A stretch of 64,000 bases of DNA, taken from the NCBI GenBank assembly GCA_947470895.1, contig CANIVF010000001.1:62001-126000 (forward strand), given 5' to 3'. Source of the stretch: Bacteroidota bacterium (GTDB lineage Bacteria; Bacteroidota; Bacteroidia; Cytophagales; Cyclobacteriaceae). Within the stretch, counting starts at the first letter, position 1; each line of letters begins with the position of its first letter. Below are positions 45,464 through 54,790 of the stretch, one piece after another. The notes below the pieces were generated by a model that ran no database searches, was not told the DNA's origin, and saw nothing but the letters and a program-made list of their open reading frames with translations. The position numbers and the translations under genes are program-made.

Positions 45464-47368
45464 ATGAAAAAAATAGTATGGTGCGTGCTTTTACTTGTCG
45501 GAGTAGCCGCATGCAACACCAAAAAGACGGAGGCCCCGCCTAAGTTGTACACGGTGGCTCAGTTCATGGATATCGTTCAAATCAACGGAGGTTCATTTTC
45601 TCCTGACGACAGCAAGCTGCTCATCAGCAGTAAAGAGACCGGTATTTTTAATGCTGTAGAGATAGATGTTAAAACAGGCCAACAGACTGCTCTCACCAAG
45701 TCAGGTGATAACGCGATATTTGGATACAGCTATTTTCCTAAGGACAACCGTGTGCTTTACGGAGGTGATAAGGGTGGAAATGAAATCACACACCTATACG
45801 TGTTATCCAATGGCGATGTGGTGGATCTGATTCAAGACTCAACGGCCAAAGCAGAATTTTATGGTTGGAGCTATAACCAGAAACTCATGTACTACGCATC
45901 AAACAGTCGTGATAAACGATTCTTTGATTTGTATTCGGTGCAAGTGAGCAATTCAACCGAAGAAAAAGTGTATCCGTCCAGCGTAGTGTATAAAAACGAA
46001 AAGGGATTAAATCCTTCTGCCATTTCCAATGATGATCGTTACATCGCGCTATCGGAAAACATCACGACTAATAATTCAAACATGTATTTGTTTGATACAC
46101 AAACCGGTAGAAGTGAATTACTATCGGCACATGAAGGAGATGTGCAATACAACCCTCAGTATTTTAGCCTTGATGGATCGAAGCTTATCTATCTTACCAA
46201 TGAAGGAAGTGAGTTTATGTACCTGGCTAGTTATGACATTGCAGCAAAAATCAAAACAAAATTAGAAGAAGCACCATGGGATATTATGTATTCAACTTCA
46301 TCACGCAATGGAAAATACAGAGTGATGGCCATCAACCATGATGCACGTACCGAAATCAAGATTTATGATGAAAGTAATGGAGGGGCATTATTGAAAATTG
46401 AAGGCCTTCCGGAGGGCGACATCACGGGTGTAAACATTTCGGATAGCGAAAAACTAATGTCGTTTTATGTAAGTAGTTCTAAGTCGCCCAGCAATTTGTT
46501 TGTCTATAATTTCGAGACGAAAGAAGTAAAGCAACTGACTAACACCATGTCCAAGGAAATAGCATCGGAAGATTTGGTAGCAGGAGAAGTAATTCGCTTC
46601 AAATCATTTGATGGTATGGATATTCCTTCATTGCTTTATACGCCAAAGGGATTGAAAGAAGGAGAGAAGGCTCCGGCACTTTTATTTATTCATGGTGGCC
46701 CTGGCGGACAAACCCGCTTAAATTATTCTCCCGTAATTCAACATTTGGTTAACCACGGTTATGTCATTCTTGCTGTTAATAATCGCGGCAGCTCAGGGTA
46801 TGGAAAAACGTTTTTCGCTGCCGATGATCGCAAACATGGTAATGAAGACTTGCGTGATTGTGTTGAATCAAAAAAATTCCTCGCCACCCTACCGTATGTA
46901 GATATGGATAAGATTGGAATTATGGGTGGAAGTTATGGTGGTTACATGACCATGGCTGCGCTTGCTTTCGCACCAGAAGAATTTAAAGTAGGCGTCAATC
47001 TATTTGGTGTCACCAACTGGATACGCACCTTGAAGAGCATTCCACCGTGGTGGGAAGCAAATAGAAAAGCATTGTATTTAGAACTGGGCGATCCGTTTAC
47101 GGCAGATTCTGTTGAGCTGTACAACAAGTCACCACTTTTTCATACCGATAAAATTACCAAACCCTTCATCGTATTGCAGGGAAGTAATGATCCACGCGTA
47201 TTGCAGGTTGAATCTGATGAGATTGTAGCCAACGCCAAGAAAAATGGTGTGCCGGTGGAGTATGTGATCTTCCCAGACGAGGGACATGGTTTTGTAAAGA
47301 AGGAAAACAATATCAAAGCTTCAGAGAAGATATTGAAGTTTCTTGATAAATATCTGAAAGGAGAATAG
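45464..47368 (+). CDS. S9 family (prolyl oligopeptidase-type) lipoprotein peptidase
   Basis: Periplasmic or outer-membrane-attached peptidase. 634 residues. The lipoprotein signal ends in the lipobox VAAC; a seven-bladed beta-propeller of WD40/TolB type covers about 35-370; the alpha/beta-hydrolase domain has the nucleophile in MGGSYGGYM, the Asp in GSNDPRV and the His in DEGHGF. Close homologues are acylaminoacyl or dipeptidyl peptidases. Monocistronic, with a strong inverted repeat after its stop. Confidence 0.93.
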   Translation: MKKIVWCVLLLVGVAACNTKKTEAPPKLYTVAQFMDIVQINGGSFSPDDSKLLISSKETGIFNAVEIDVKTGQQTALTKSGDNAIFGYSYFPKDNRVLYGGDKGGNEITHLYVLSNGDVVDLIQDSTAKAEFYGWSYNQKLMYYASNSRDKRFFDLYSVQVSNSTEEKVYPSSVVYKNEKGLNPSAISNDDRYIALSENITTNNSNMYLFDTQTGRSELLSAHEGDVQYNPQYFSLDGSKLIYLTNEGSEFMYLASYDIAAKIKTKLEEAPWDIMYSTSSRNGKYRVMAINHDARTEIKIYDESNGGALLKIEGLPEGDITGVNISDSEKLMSFYVSSSKSPSNLFVYNFETKEVKQLTNTMSKEIASEDLVAGEVIRFKSFDGMDIPSLLYTPKGLKEGEKAPALLFIHGGPGGQTRLNYSPVIQHLVNHGYVILAVNNRGSSGYGKTFFAADDRKHGNEDLRDCVESKKFLATLPYVDMDKIGIMGGSYGGYMTMAALAFAPEEFKVGVNLFGVTNWIRTLKSIPPWWEANRKALYLELGDPFTADSVELYNKSPLFHTDKITKPFIVLQGSNDPRVLQVESDEIVANAKKNGVPVEYVIFPDEGHGFVKKENNIKASEKILKFLDKYLKGE

Positions 47369-47379
47369 GATAAAACCAA

Positions 47380-47433
47380 AAAGCTCAAAGCCTAAAGCGA
47401 AAGGATAAGATTCCGCTTTAGGCTTTGAGCTTT
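47380..47433. terminator. Strong bidirectional terminator (20-bp perfect inverted repeat)
   Basis: The arms 47380-47399 (starting AAAGCTCAAAGCC) and 47414-47433 (ending GGCTTTGAGCTTT) are perfect reverse complements over 20 bp with a 14-base loop. They lie between the convergent S9 peptidase and NifU-like genes. Confidence 0.8.
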
Positions 47434-47451
47434 CTACTTTAAGCTCCAGAA

Positions 47452-48027
47452 CTATCCCAATGCGTCCACCTCCTGCACTTCTTCAGGCATCATCCTTTTG
47501 AAAAGATTTTCAATGCCAGCTTTCAGTGTTACCGTAGATGAAGGACAACCACTGCAAGAACCCTGAAGCGCTACCGTCACTTTTTTATCATGATAAGAGT
47601 GAAAAGTAATGGCGCCACCATCCTGCTCTACAGCCGGACGAATGTATTCATCCAGTATGGTTTTAATTTTTTTGATGGTTTCGGTTTCTTCCTGCTGAGG
47701 TGAGTCTGATTCTTTCATATCCAGAATCAGTTTGCCTGACTCCAGAAACGTGCGAATGTGGCTCTTCAGTGTTTCCTGAATTTCTATCCATTCCACATCT
47801 TCTTTTTTCGTTACGGTAACGAAGTTGCTCATGTAAAAGACGCGGTCAACAAAGGGATACATGAATAACTCCTGTGCGAGTGGCGCAGTTTCCGCTGCAG
47901 CGGGATTTGGAAAATCAAAACTCATTCCTTCGGGAACCAGCATTTCGCTGATCACGAATTTGAGCGAATTCGGGTTTGGATTGGATTCTAAATAGATATG
48001 TATGTTTTTAGGTGCGGCCTTAAGCAT
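47452..48027 (-). CDS. nfuA: NifU-like Fe-S cluster scaffold/carrier protein
   Basis: Delivers Fe-S clusters to target enzymes. 191 residues: an N-terminal Nfu_N-type domain at about 8-95 (IYLESNPNPNSLKFV) and a C-terminal NifU domain at about 118-190 with the cluster-binding pair C158/C161 in GSCSGCPSSTVTLK. The symbol is by similarity to the Nfu group; no suf/isc operon is in the window. Confidence 0.93.
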   Translation of the reverse strand: MLKAAPKNIHIYLESNPNPNSLKFVISEMLVPEGMSFDFPNPAAAETAPLAQELFMYPFVDRVFYMSNFVTVTKKEDVEWIEIQETLKSHIRTFLESGKLILDMKESDSPQQEETETIKKIKTILDEYIRPAVEQDGGAITFHSYHDKKVTVALQGSCSGCPSSTVTLKAGIENLFKRMMPEEVQEVDALG

Positions 48028-48108
48028 GGTTTCAAGTGTTTTTAAAGTAATTAGAGGACAAATTTAAATACTTTAAGTTCATTCCTGAACACCGGGAGAT
48101 AGATTGCT

Positions 48109-49518
48109 TTATATATCGCTTTCCGGCTGCCCCAGCGAATTTTCCCACTTGCTTACTACTGCTGTGGCAATACTATTTCCTACCACGTTGGTAGCACTGC
48201 GTCCCATGTCTAACAATGGATCGATGCCTAATAATAAAGCCAGGCCAGCCTCGGGAATATCAAACGTGGCCAACGTGCCAGCGATTACCACCAGTGAGGC
48301 TCTGGGCACACCTGCGATGCCTTTACTGGTGAGCATCAGCACGAGAAGCATGGAAATTTGTGTGGCAATGGGAAGATGGATACCATACGATTGTGCAATG
48401 AACAAGGACGCAAAGGTCATGTACATCATGCTTCCGTCCAGGTTGAATGAATAACCTAACGGCAAAACAAAACTGACAATCTTGTCTTTACATCCGAACT
48501 TCTGTAACAACTCCATCGTTTTTGGAAAAGCAGCTTCACTGCTGGACGTACTGAAGGCCAGGATGATCGGCTCTTTTACTTTTTTAATCAACTCAATGAT
48601 TCGTTTGCCGATGACGAGTGAACCGGCAAGACAAAGAATGATCCACAGTAAGAGCAACCCTAAATAAAACTCACCAATGAAAATCGAATAGGTCGTTAAA
48701 ATTCCAAGTCCTTGTTTTGCGATAATGGCAGCCATGGCACCAAAAACAGCTACTGGTGCAAGGTTCATGACGTAGCCAGTCACTTTCAAAATAACGTGGG
48801 CGGTGGCATCCATAAAATGGATCACTACTTTTCCCTGTTCGCCAATGGCAGCCGTTGCTACACCAAAGAATAAAGAGAAGACTACAATTTGCAGAATCTC
48901 ATTCTTTGCCATCGCGTCAATTATGCTGCTGGGGAAGATGTGATGGAGAAATTCTTTCAATGACAATGCGGTCTTTGTAATACCCGTGTCTTCACTCAGA
49001 TCTGGCAATGGCAATTTCATGGCAATGCCGGGCTCAAATAAATTCACGAGAATCATACCCAGAAGCAAGCTGGTGAGTGATGCAGCCACAAACCACAACA
49101 ATGTTTTTCCCCCGATGCGGCCCACGGAATTGATGTCTCCCAGTTTTGCAACACCGACAACCAATGTCGTGAATACGAGGGGTGCTACAATCATTTTTAT
49201 TAAGCGGAGAAAAATATCAGCCAATAAGGAAAAGGGTTCTACTTTTTTGTCGCGGGCAGAGAGAATGGCTCCTCGCTCTTTCCCTAATATTTTTTTCTTT
49301 TCAATCAATTGCCCGCGCGTGGTGCTATCGGTGCTAACGCGGAGTGCTTCATTCGTTTCATCGATGGATGCCTGTACGATAGTGAGTGATTTATTTTCCT
49401 CGTTGAGGTAATTTTTATTCAGCACAAAACCCATGGCAATGCCTGCAAATAAAGCAATGATGATGTATAAGGTAAGTCTGCTTTTTTTCTGAGGCACGCT
49501 GGATAACTCCATGTTCAA
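48109..49518 (-). CDS. Dicarboxylate/amino acid:cation symporter (GltP/DctA family)
   Basis: Sodium- or proton-coupled uptake of glutamate, aspartate or C4-dicarboxylates in the inner membrane. 469 residues, longer than the usual about 430. Family motifs are intact: SSSEAAFPKT (re-entrant loop 1) and NLDGSMMYMTFASLFIAQ (transport site). The extra length is a polar, helical segment between the first two membrane helices (about residues 40-95, ASIDETNEALRV to SARDKKVEP), predicted extracytoplasmic. aroC lies upstream on the same strand with a hairpin between. Confidence 0.92.
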   Translation of the reverse strand: MNMELSSVPQKKSRLTLYIIIALFAGIAMGFVLNKNYLNEENKSLTIVQASIDETNEALRVSTDSTTRGQLIEKKKILGKERGAILSARDKKVEPFSLLADIFLRLIKMIVAPLVFTTLVVGVAKLGDINSVGRIGGKTLLWFVAASLTSLLLGMILVNLFEPGIAMKLPLPDLSEDTGITKTALSLKEFLHHIFPSSIIDAMAKNEILQIVVFSLFFGVATAAIGEQGKVVIHFMDATAHVILKVTGYVMNLAPVAVFGAMAAIIAKQGLGILTTYSIFIGEFYLGLLLLWIILCLAGSLVIGKRIIELIKKVKEPIILAFSTSSSEAAFPKTMELLQKFGCKDKIVSFVLPLGYSFNLDGSMMYMTFASLFIAQSYGIHLPIATQISMLLVLMLTSKGIAGVPRASLVVIAGTLATFDIPEAGLALLLGIDPLLDMGRSATNVVGNSIATAVVSKWENSLGQPESDI

Positions 49519-49556
49519 ATTTGGTTACGATTCTTCGATGGTAAGTATAACGAATA

Positions 49557-49582
49557 ATCAGTTTAGTCCAAACTAAACTGAT
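49557..49582 (-). terminator. Terminator-like inverted repeat after aroC
   Basis: ATCAGTTTAGT (49557-49567) and ACTAAACTGAT (49572-49582) are perfect complements with a CCAA loop. On the minus strand this hairpin lies 15 bp after the aroC stop and is followed by a partly T-rich stretch. The stem is AT-rich, so termination may be partial; a regulator-binding palindrome is the alternative. Confidence 0.55.
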
Positions 49583-49596
49583 GTTGACAGGCACCC

Positions 49597-50667
49597 TTAT
49601 AGTCTGCTTGTTCGTGCCCGTAAGTAAAAATCAACCATCACGAGTGCGGCCATGGCTTCTACAATAGGCACTGCTCTGGGTACGACACAAGGATCATGTC
49701 TTCCCTTTCCGGAAACGATCGCTTCATTTCCATCTTTATCCACGCTGGGCTGATCTTGCATGATGGTGGCTACGGGCTTGAAGGCCACATTGAAATAAAT
49801 ATCTTCTCCGTTGCTAATGCCGCCTTGAACTCCGCCTGAATGATTTGTCTTCGTGCGTATTCGCGTTCCGTCATTGTAAAACTCATCGTTATGTTGCGAG
49901 CCGCGAAGGGTTACGCCATCAAAACCGCTTCCGTATTCAAACCCTTTTACCGCATTGATGCTCAGCATCGCCTTGCCAAGTTCGGCATGGAGTTTATCAA
50001 ACACAGGCTCACCTAACCCCACAGGAGTGTTTTTGATCACGCAAGTGACACAACCACCAATGGTATCGCGATCCAAGCGAACCTGATCAATAAGGGCAAT
50101 CATCTTTTCTGCCGTGGATGCATCGGGGCATCGTACTATATTATCTTCTGTTTTAGTGAAATCCAATTGCGCATGAGGCGGTGCGGTGATATCACCCACT
50201 TGCGATACATACGCATTGACCTCAACGCCTACGTTCTTCAATAATAATTTGGCAACAGCGCCTGCGGCCACGCGCGCAGCTGTTTCTCGTGCCGAGCTTC
50301 TTCCGCCACCACGGTAATCACGAACACCATACTTGGTTTCATAGGTATAATCGGCATGTGATGGACGAAAAGTATTTTGAATATGCGCATAATCTTTACT
50401 GCGCTGATCCTGATTTTCAATCACGATAGCGATGGGCGTGCCTGTAGATTTTCCTTCAAATACTCCGGAGAGGATTTTGAAGGTGTCATCTTCTTTACGT
50501 TGCGTAGTAATTTTTGATTGGCCAGGTTTTCTGCGATCTAATTCGGATTGAATAAACGATTCATCAATCTCAAGTCCTGCAGGGCAGCCATCAATGATTA
50601 CTCCGATGGCCAGGCCGTGTGATTCTCCAAAGGTGCTTATTTTAAAAAGAGTTCCGTATGAATTCAT
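49597..50667 (-). CDS. aroC: Chorismate synthase
   Basis: Final step of the shikimate pathway, EPSP to chorismate, using reduced FMN. 356 residues with the three signatures: [33 protein letters not shown] and the C-terminal [17 protein letters not shown]. No other aromatic pathway gene is adjacent. Confidence 0.97.
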   Translation of the reverse strand: MNSYGTLFKISTFGESHGLAIGVIIDGCPAGLEIDESFIQSELDRRKPGQSKITTQRKEDDTFKILSGVFEGKSTGTPIAIVIENQDQRSKDYAHIQNTFRPSHADYTYETKYGVRDYRGGGRSSARETAARVAAGAVAKLLLKNVGVEVNAYVSQVGDITAPPHAQLDFTKTEDNIVRCPDASTAEKMIALIDQVRLDRDTIGGCVTCVIKNTPVGLGEPVFDKLHAELGKAMLSINAVKGFEYGSGFDGVTLRGSQHNDEFYNDGTRIRTKTNHSGGVQGGISNGEDIYFNVAFKPVATIMQDQPSVDKDGNEAIVSGKGRHDPCVVPRAVPIVEAMAALVMVDFYLRARTSRL

Positions 50668-50672
50668 AATTC

Positions 50673-50702
50673 AATATTCAGGATTCAAATATTCAGGATT
50701 CA
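50673..50702. repeat. Tandem 15-bp repeat, two perfect copies
   Basis: AATATTCAGGATTCA occurs at 50673-50687 and again at 50688-50702, between aroC and the BatD-like gene. The following bases contain TTTTGAATCTGAATT, a partial inverse of the same motif, so a hairpin can form. Confidence 0.75.
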
Positions 50703-50726
50703 TTCTATCAAAGTTTTGAATCTGAA

Positions 50727-52169
50727 TTATTTTTTAAAGACAAGGTAAGCTGAACCAGCTAACATCAGCAAAATAAAGAAGTTCAAACTTACTTTCATCC
50801 AATCGAAGGAGTTAGCTTGTTGAAGTTGATTTGCGGAGGCATCGAGCCGATCGTAGAACGATCCAAGATCGGTGCTTTCAATAAATTGATTTTTATGACT
50901 TTCTCCCTGTACCAACAGGGTGTAGTTGGATTGAAGGGTATCGTATTTTTTGGAATTCGGATTGAAGAACACCCATTGAAAATAATCACCCAGCTTATAC
51001 TCGCCAGGCTCTTTGGGGATCATAAAATAGTTATAGGTTTTATTTCCGGAAACACGGCCACCTTCCCGTTTGATGTTTTGTTTCATGTTGGGTTCATAGA
51101 AATCGAACGTAGCATCATTCTGCACGATGGGTTTTTCAATAGCGGTGATATTTCCTTCTCCGATAATCCGAAATTCGTATCCCATACTCTCTCCTGTTTT
51201 GGCCGTGGTTGCAGATAGTTGTTCAGCCAGTTGATAATCGCCAACGGCTACGGAGTTGCGCAGTGGGTGTGGAGGCAGCTCTTTTACTTTTACCGTGATG
51301 GGCCGCGAATAAAAGGTCTTGAAATCTTCCTGACGATTTTGGCCAAAGAACGATGGGTTTTTGGCTACTTTGAATTTGATCATCTCCAACCCGACACTCG
51401 GAAATAGTAATGGCTGAGCGTTGAGTGGATAGAATGCCGCCTGATAGATTTTGTATTGTGTATATCCTTTACCATTGATGTCGATAGGTTCGCCTTCAAT
51501 GTTTTCGATGTTGAAATTTTCTTCCCAGCAATTGGCTGGCTTAAGCTTCTTGAGAATTTCAGAAAGCTGCTTTCCTAATTCATGAAACTGCATGGGCGCA
51601 CGATTGTTGTCGGCCACTAAGAACGATAGTGTGGTGGTAAATCCTTCGCCCACATACACCTCACTCTTGCTGGTTATGAGTGCGAGTATGGCGTCTTCTT
51701 TCACATCGATAAATTCTGTTTCGCCTTTTCCAAAAAAACCATCGGTTGGATCATCAAACATGCTTCGGAATGGATCGCGTTGCGCCTGAACTGCCGGGCC
51801 AACTTTTACTTTTTTTCCAGTAACCGAAATGATCTGATCGTTCACCTTCATTTTGAACGAGGGCACCGTAAATACTCCTTGCTTGATAGGCGTGTACGTC
51901 ATAATCACGCTTTGTGATGAGCTCATCTGCCCATTCACAATACTGGTTTGCGACTGGTTGGAAGTGCCTCTTTTGCGAAAACCATCGATGTCAGGAAAAT
52001 TCTCATAACTTTTTAATCTGTCGTTGTTTACGGTGACGATAATCGTCCACGACTGATTTTCACCGATTTCATCAGGTCCAAGTGCGATTTGGATCGGATT
52101 TTGGCCATAGCCCGAGGTGGCGAAAAGCAACAAATAGATAATGAGGGTCGTTTTTGAAGAAAAAATCAT
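50727..52169 (-). CDS. batD: BatD family protein
   Basis: Membrane-anchored periplasmic protein of the Bacteroides aerotolerance group. The ATG at 52169 gives a signal peptide (KTTLIIYLLLFATSGYGQ) and 480 residues; the longest frame adds 27 residues before it. Family features are QIALGPDEIGENQSW near the N-terminus, repeated Ig-like beta domains and one C-terminal membrane helix (FFILLMLAGSAYLVF). The usual companions BatA, BatB, BatC, BatE and MoxR are not in this window, so it is an orphan or a paralogue. Confidence 0.88.
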   Translation of the reverse strand: MIFSSKTTLIIYLLLFATSGYGQNPIQIALGPDEIGENQSWTIIVTVNNDRLKSYENFPDIDGFRKRGTSNQSQTSIVNGQMSSSQSVIMTYTPIKQGVFTVPSFKMKVNDQIISVTGKKVKVGPAVQAQRDPFRSMFDDPTDGFFGKGETEFIDVKEDAILALITSKSEVYVGEGFTTTLSFLVADNNRAPMQFHELGKQLSEILKKLKPANCWEENFNIENIEGEPIDINGKGYTQYKIYQAAFYPLNAQPLLFPSVGLEMIKFKVAKNPSFFGQNRQEDFKTFYSRPITVKVKELPPHPLRNSVAVGDYQLAEQLSATTAKTGESMGYEFRIIGEGNITAIEKPIVQNDATFDFYEPNMKQNIKREGGRVSGNKTYNYFMIPKEPGEYKLGDYFQWVFFNPNSKKYDTLQSNYTLLVQGESHKNQFIESTDLGSFYDRLDASANQLQQANSFDWMKVSLNFFILLMLAGSAYLVFKK

Positions 52170-52298
52170 AATGAAGATGGTTCCGCAACTCGTTGCAGTA
52201 CACAAAAGTAAAGCCTTCTTTTCATTCTTCAATTGCTTTTGTATTTTCATGTCAGCAACCGAGTTGGAATTTCAACAAACGTACTTTACTATTTTTTA

Positions 52299-52490
52299 AT
52301 GAAAATGCTCAGTTATGCAAAGCAAATACTCACACGGGTGAGTTTTGATGCACGGCTCTTCGAAAAAGAGCTAAGAAAAGCAATCAAAATGTTGATTGCC
52401 GATGAAATACAGGAGCTCCAGCGTTGGTGTTATGCCAACTACAAGGGGGAACACGAAGCCATACTAAATCGATGCTTCGTGGTTGCGTAA
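52299..52490 (+). CDS. Small conserved protein, 63 residues, unknown function
   Basis: Starts at the ATG at 52299 (MKMLSYAKQILTRVSFD). It is charged and helical, with the segment FDARLFEKELRKAIKMLIADE followed closely by EIQELQRWCY. I recall similar small proteins in other Cytophagales, which is why I believe it is real. There is no signal or membrane segment. It has its own terminator directly downstream, supporting expression as a single gene. Confidence 0.75.
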   Translation: MKMLSYAKQILTRVSFDARLFEKELRKAIKMLIADEIQELQRWCYANYKGEHEAILNRCFVVA

Positions 52491-52516
52491 TCTATCTAAC
52501 TAAATGTTAAATCAAA

Positions 52517-52545
52517 AAGTCCTGTCTTCGAGCAGGATTTTTTTT
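52517..52545 (+). terminator. Rho-independent terminator
   Basis: AAGTCCTG (52517-52524) pairs with CAGGATTT (52533-52540) across an 8-base loop (one G-T pair), followed by an uninterrupted T run to 52545. It ends the small gene and lies just before the stop of the convergent queG gene. Confidence 0.85.
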
Positions 52546-52546
52546 G

Positions 52547-53491
52547 CTATTTTTTTGATGGACTCGAAACAAATAAAATATTTCTCTTCAGCCCTTCCAG
52601 CTTGGTTCGTTTCAGCGCTGATTTCTTAAACAGTTTTTCAAAAACATCATGGGTGATTTCTTTCCAGTCCTGTGGTTTCATTTTATCCAGGTCAGAATGT
52701 GGTTGGAAGCGTACTTCCTTGTGAGGTTGCGAGAAACGATTCCAGGGGCAAACATCCTGACAGATGTCGCAACCAAAAATCCAGTTTTCAAATTTTCCTT
52801 TTACTTCAGCAGGAATTTCTTCTTTGAGTTCTATGGTAAAGTAAGAGATGCATTTGCTTCCATCCACTACATAAGGTTGCGGTATAGCATCGGTAGGGCA
52901 TGCATCCATGCAGGCGGTACACGTGCCGCAATAGTCTTTGATCGGCCCATCGTATTCCAATTCAAGATCGATCATGAGTTCTGCCAGAAAGAAGAAACTT
53001 CCCATCGATCGATTGAGCAGCAAACTATTTTTTCCAATCCAACCTAAGCCAGATTTTTGTGCCCATGCCCGTTCATGCACTGGAGCAGAATCAACAAACG
53101 CTCGGCCACTCACATCACCGATCTCCTCTTGAATGGTAATGAGAAAGTTTTTCAACTTGTCTTTGATCACAAAGTGATAATCTTCTCCGTAAGCATACTT
53201 GGCGATCTTAAGATCACCGGAGTTTTCCTGTGCGAGATCTTTTTCAGGATAATAATTGTAGACCAGACTTATCACCGATTTAGCTCCGTGAACTAACCTC
53301 GTTGGGTCAAGCCGTTTGTCAAAGTGATTTTCGAGGTAACTCATCGAACCGTGATAGCCTCGCTTTAGCCATTCTTCCAATCGCGGGGCTTCATCTTCCA
53401 GAAATTCTGCCTTTGCAATGCCGCAATAGCTGAAGCCCAGCTCTTTGGCGGTTGCTTTTATGAAATCAGTTTGCTTTTGTTGAGAAACCAA
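52547..53491 (-). CDS. queG: Epoxyqueuosine reductase
   Basis: Cobalamin- and Fe-S-dependent reduction of epoxyqueuosine to queuosine in tRNA. 314 residues from a TTG at 53489-53491 ([19 protein letters not shown]). The ATG at 53551 would add 20 residues, and the intervening DNA also serves the divergent gene. Two 4Fe-4S cluster motifs are present: [16 protein letters not shown] and [12 protein letters not shown]. The protein is shorter than Proteobacterial versions because it lacks the C-terminal HEAT part, as usual in this phylum. Confidence 0.94.
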   Translation of the reverse strand: MVSQQKQTDFIKATAKELGFSYCGIAKAEFLEDEAPRLEEWLKRGYHGSMSYLENHFDKRLDPTRLVHGAKSVISLVYNYYPEKDLAQENSGDLKIAKYAYGEDYHFVIKDKLKNFLITIQEEIGDVSGRAFVDSAPVHERAWAQKSGLGWIGKNSLLLNRSMGSFFFLAELMIDLELEYDGPIKDYCGTCTACMDACPTDAIPQPYVVDGSKCISYFTIELKEEIPAEVKGKFENWIFGCDICQDVCPWNRFSQPHKEVRFQPHSDLDKMKPQDWKEITHDVFEKLFKKSALKRTKLEGLKRNILFVSSPSKK

Positions 53492-53561
53492 GGCGATGAT
53501 TTTTTTTGCCCAAAATACGTCAAAACATTTCACTTGATGGATGATAACCAAAACCCTACTT

Positions 53562-53569
53562 TAGATTTG
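53562..53569 (+). promoter_or_regulatory. -7 promoter box before the DUF6786 gene
   Basis: TAGATTTG is an exact TAnnTTTG match 12 bp before the ATG at 53582, predicting a very short leader. The -33 region is not clear. Confidence 0.4.
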
Positions 53570-53581
53570 AATTCAACTCTT

Positions 53582-54787
53582 ATGAAATTATCTTTATATA
53601 CAAGCTGCATCCTATTCCTGCTGCTGATCAGTTGCAATAAGCCGCGCACTCAATTAATGGAAGGAACATATACCTACGATGCCGACTTTCTGCGTAAGTA
53701 TACCAAAGGTGTTATTGAGCTGAGTGATGCAACTGGTCAGGCTAAAGTACTTCTCTCAGCCGAATATCAAGGTCGCGTAATGACGAGCACCGCTTCGGGT
53801 GATGAAGGATCAAGTTATGGGTGGATGAATTACAGGCTGATTGCTTCAGGCGAAAAGAAAAAACAGTTTAATCCGATCGGAGGCGAGGAACGTTTTTGGC
53901 TGGGTCCCGAAGGCGGGCAATATTCCTTTTACTTTCATCAGGGCGATTCCTTTTCCATTGAACATTGGCAAGTTCCTCCGATGATTGATACCGAAGCTTT
54001 TGATGTCGTAGAAAGTAATTCTTCGTCAGCCACATTTTCTAAAAAAACTTTCATCACGAATTATAGCGGGTCAGTTTTTGATTTAGTGATCGAGCGTAAA
54101 ATATCCCTGCTTAACAAAGGCCAACTGGAATCGGAGCTCAACACAACACTTCCAGAAGGCTTGAACTATGTAGGCTATCAAACAGAAAATCAGGTGAAGA
54201 ATGTTGGCACCAACGATTGGAAGAAGGAGACGGGCTTAATCTCCATTTGGCTGCTGGGTATGTTCACGCCATCCGATCAAACCACTGTGATTATTCCTTT
54301 TAAGCCAGCACCAAATGCCAAAGAGCTAATCACCACTTCTTACTTTGGAGAAATACCTGCAGAGCGACTTCAGATTCACGACAGCGTTTTGTTTTTTAAA
54401 TGCGATGGAAAGTATCGAAGTAAGATTGGGTTATCTCCAAACATAGCAAAGACTATATCAGCTAGTTTCGATTTCAAGAAGAATGTACTCACCCTTACCC
54501 GTTTTGAAATAGTAGCAGAAGCATCGTATGTAAATTCAAAGTGGGAGTGGCAATCAGAACCTTATCGTGGCGATGCCGTGAATTCGTATAACGATGGTCC
54601 GCTTGCGGATGGATCGCAACTCGGACCTTTCTATGAATTGGAATCTTCTTCGCCAGCGCTTGCCTTGAAAGCAGGTGAACGTGCACGTTACAAACAATCC
54701 ACTTTTCACCTGGAAGGCGATTTTGACAAGCTTAATGTGTTAGCTAAAAATATTCTGGGTGTGGATTTAAATACGATTAAAAAGTAA
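53582..54787 (+). CDS. DUF6786-like exported lipoprotein
   Basis: About 401 residues from the ATG at 53582, which gives a lipoprotein signal (MKLSLYTSCILFLLLISC). The longer frame adds 37 residues upstream of the promoter box. The body is beta-rich with family-like stretches GRVMTSTASGDEGSSYGWMN, GGEERFWLGPEGGQ and YNDGPLADGSQLGPFYELE, resembling sugar-mutarotase-like folds (GGEERFWLGPEGGQ is reminiscent of aldose epimerases). The family name is from memory and is the less certain part. It is 3 bp from a FAH-fold hydrolase gene, suggesting one operon for sugar or sugar-acid metabolism. Confidence 0.7.
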   Translation: MKLSLYTSCILFLLLISCNKPRTQLMEGTYTYDADFLRKYTKGVIELSDATGQAKVLLSAEYQGRVMTSTASGDEGSSYGWMNYRLIASGEKKKQFNPIGGEERFWLGPEGGQYSFYFHQGDSFSIEHWQVPPMIDTEAFDVVESNSSSATFSKKTFITNYSGSVFDLVIERKISLLNKGQLESELNTTLPEGLNYVGYQTENQVKNVGTNDWKKETGLISIWLLGMFTPSDQTTVIIPFKPAPNAKELITTSYFGEIPAERLQIHDSVLFFKCDGKYRSKIGLSPNIAKTISASFDFKKNVLTLTRFEIVAEASYVNSKWEWQSEPYRGDAVNSYNDGPLADGSQLGPFYELESSSPALALKAGERARYKQSTFHLEGDFDKLNVLAKNILGVDLNTIKK

Positions 54788-54790
54788 GTC

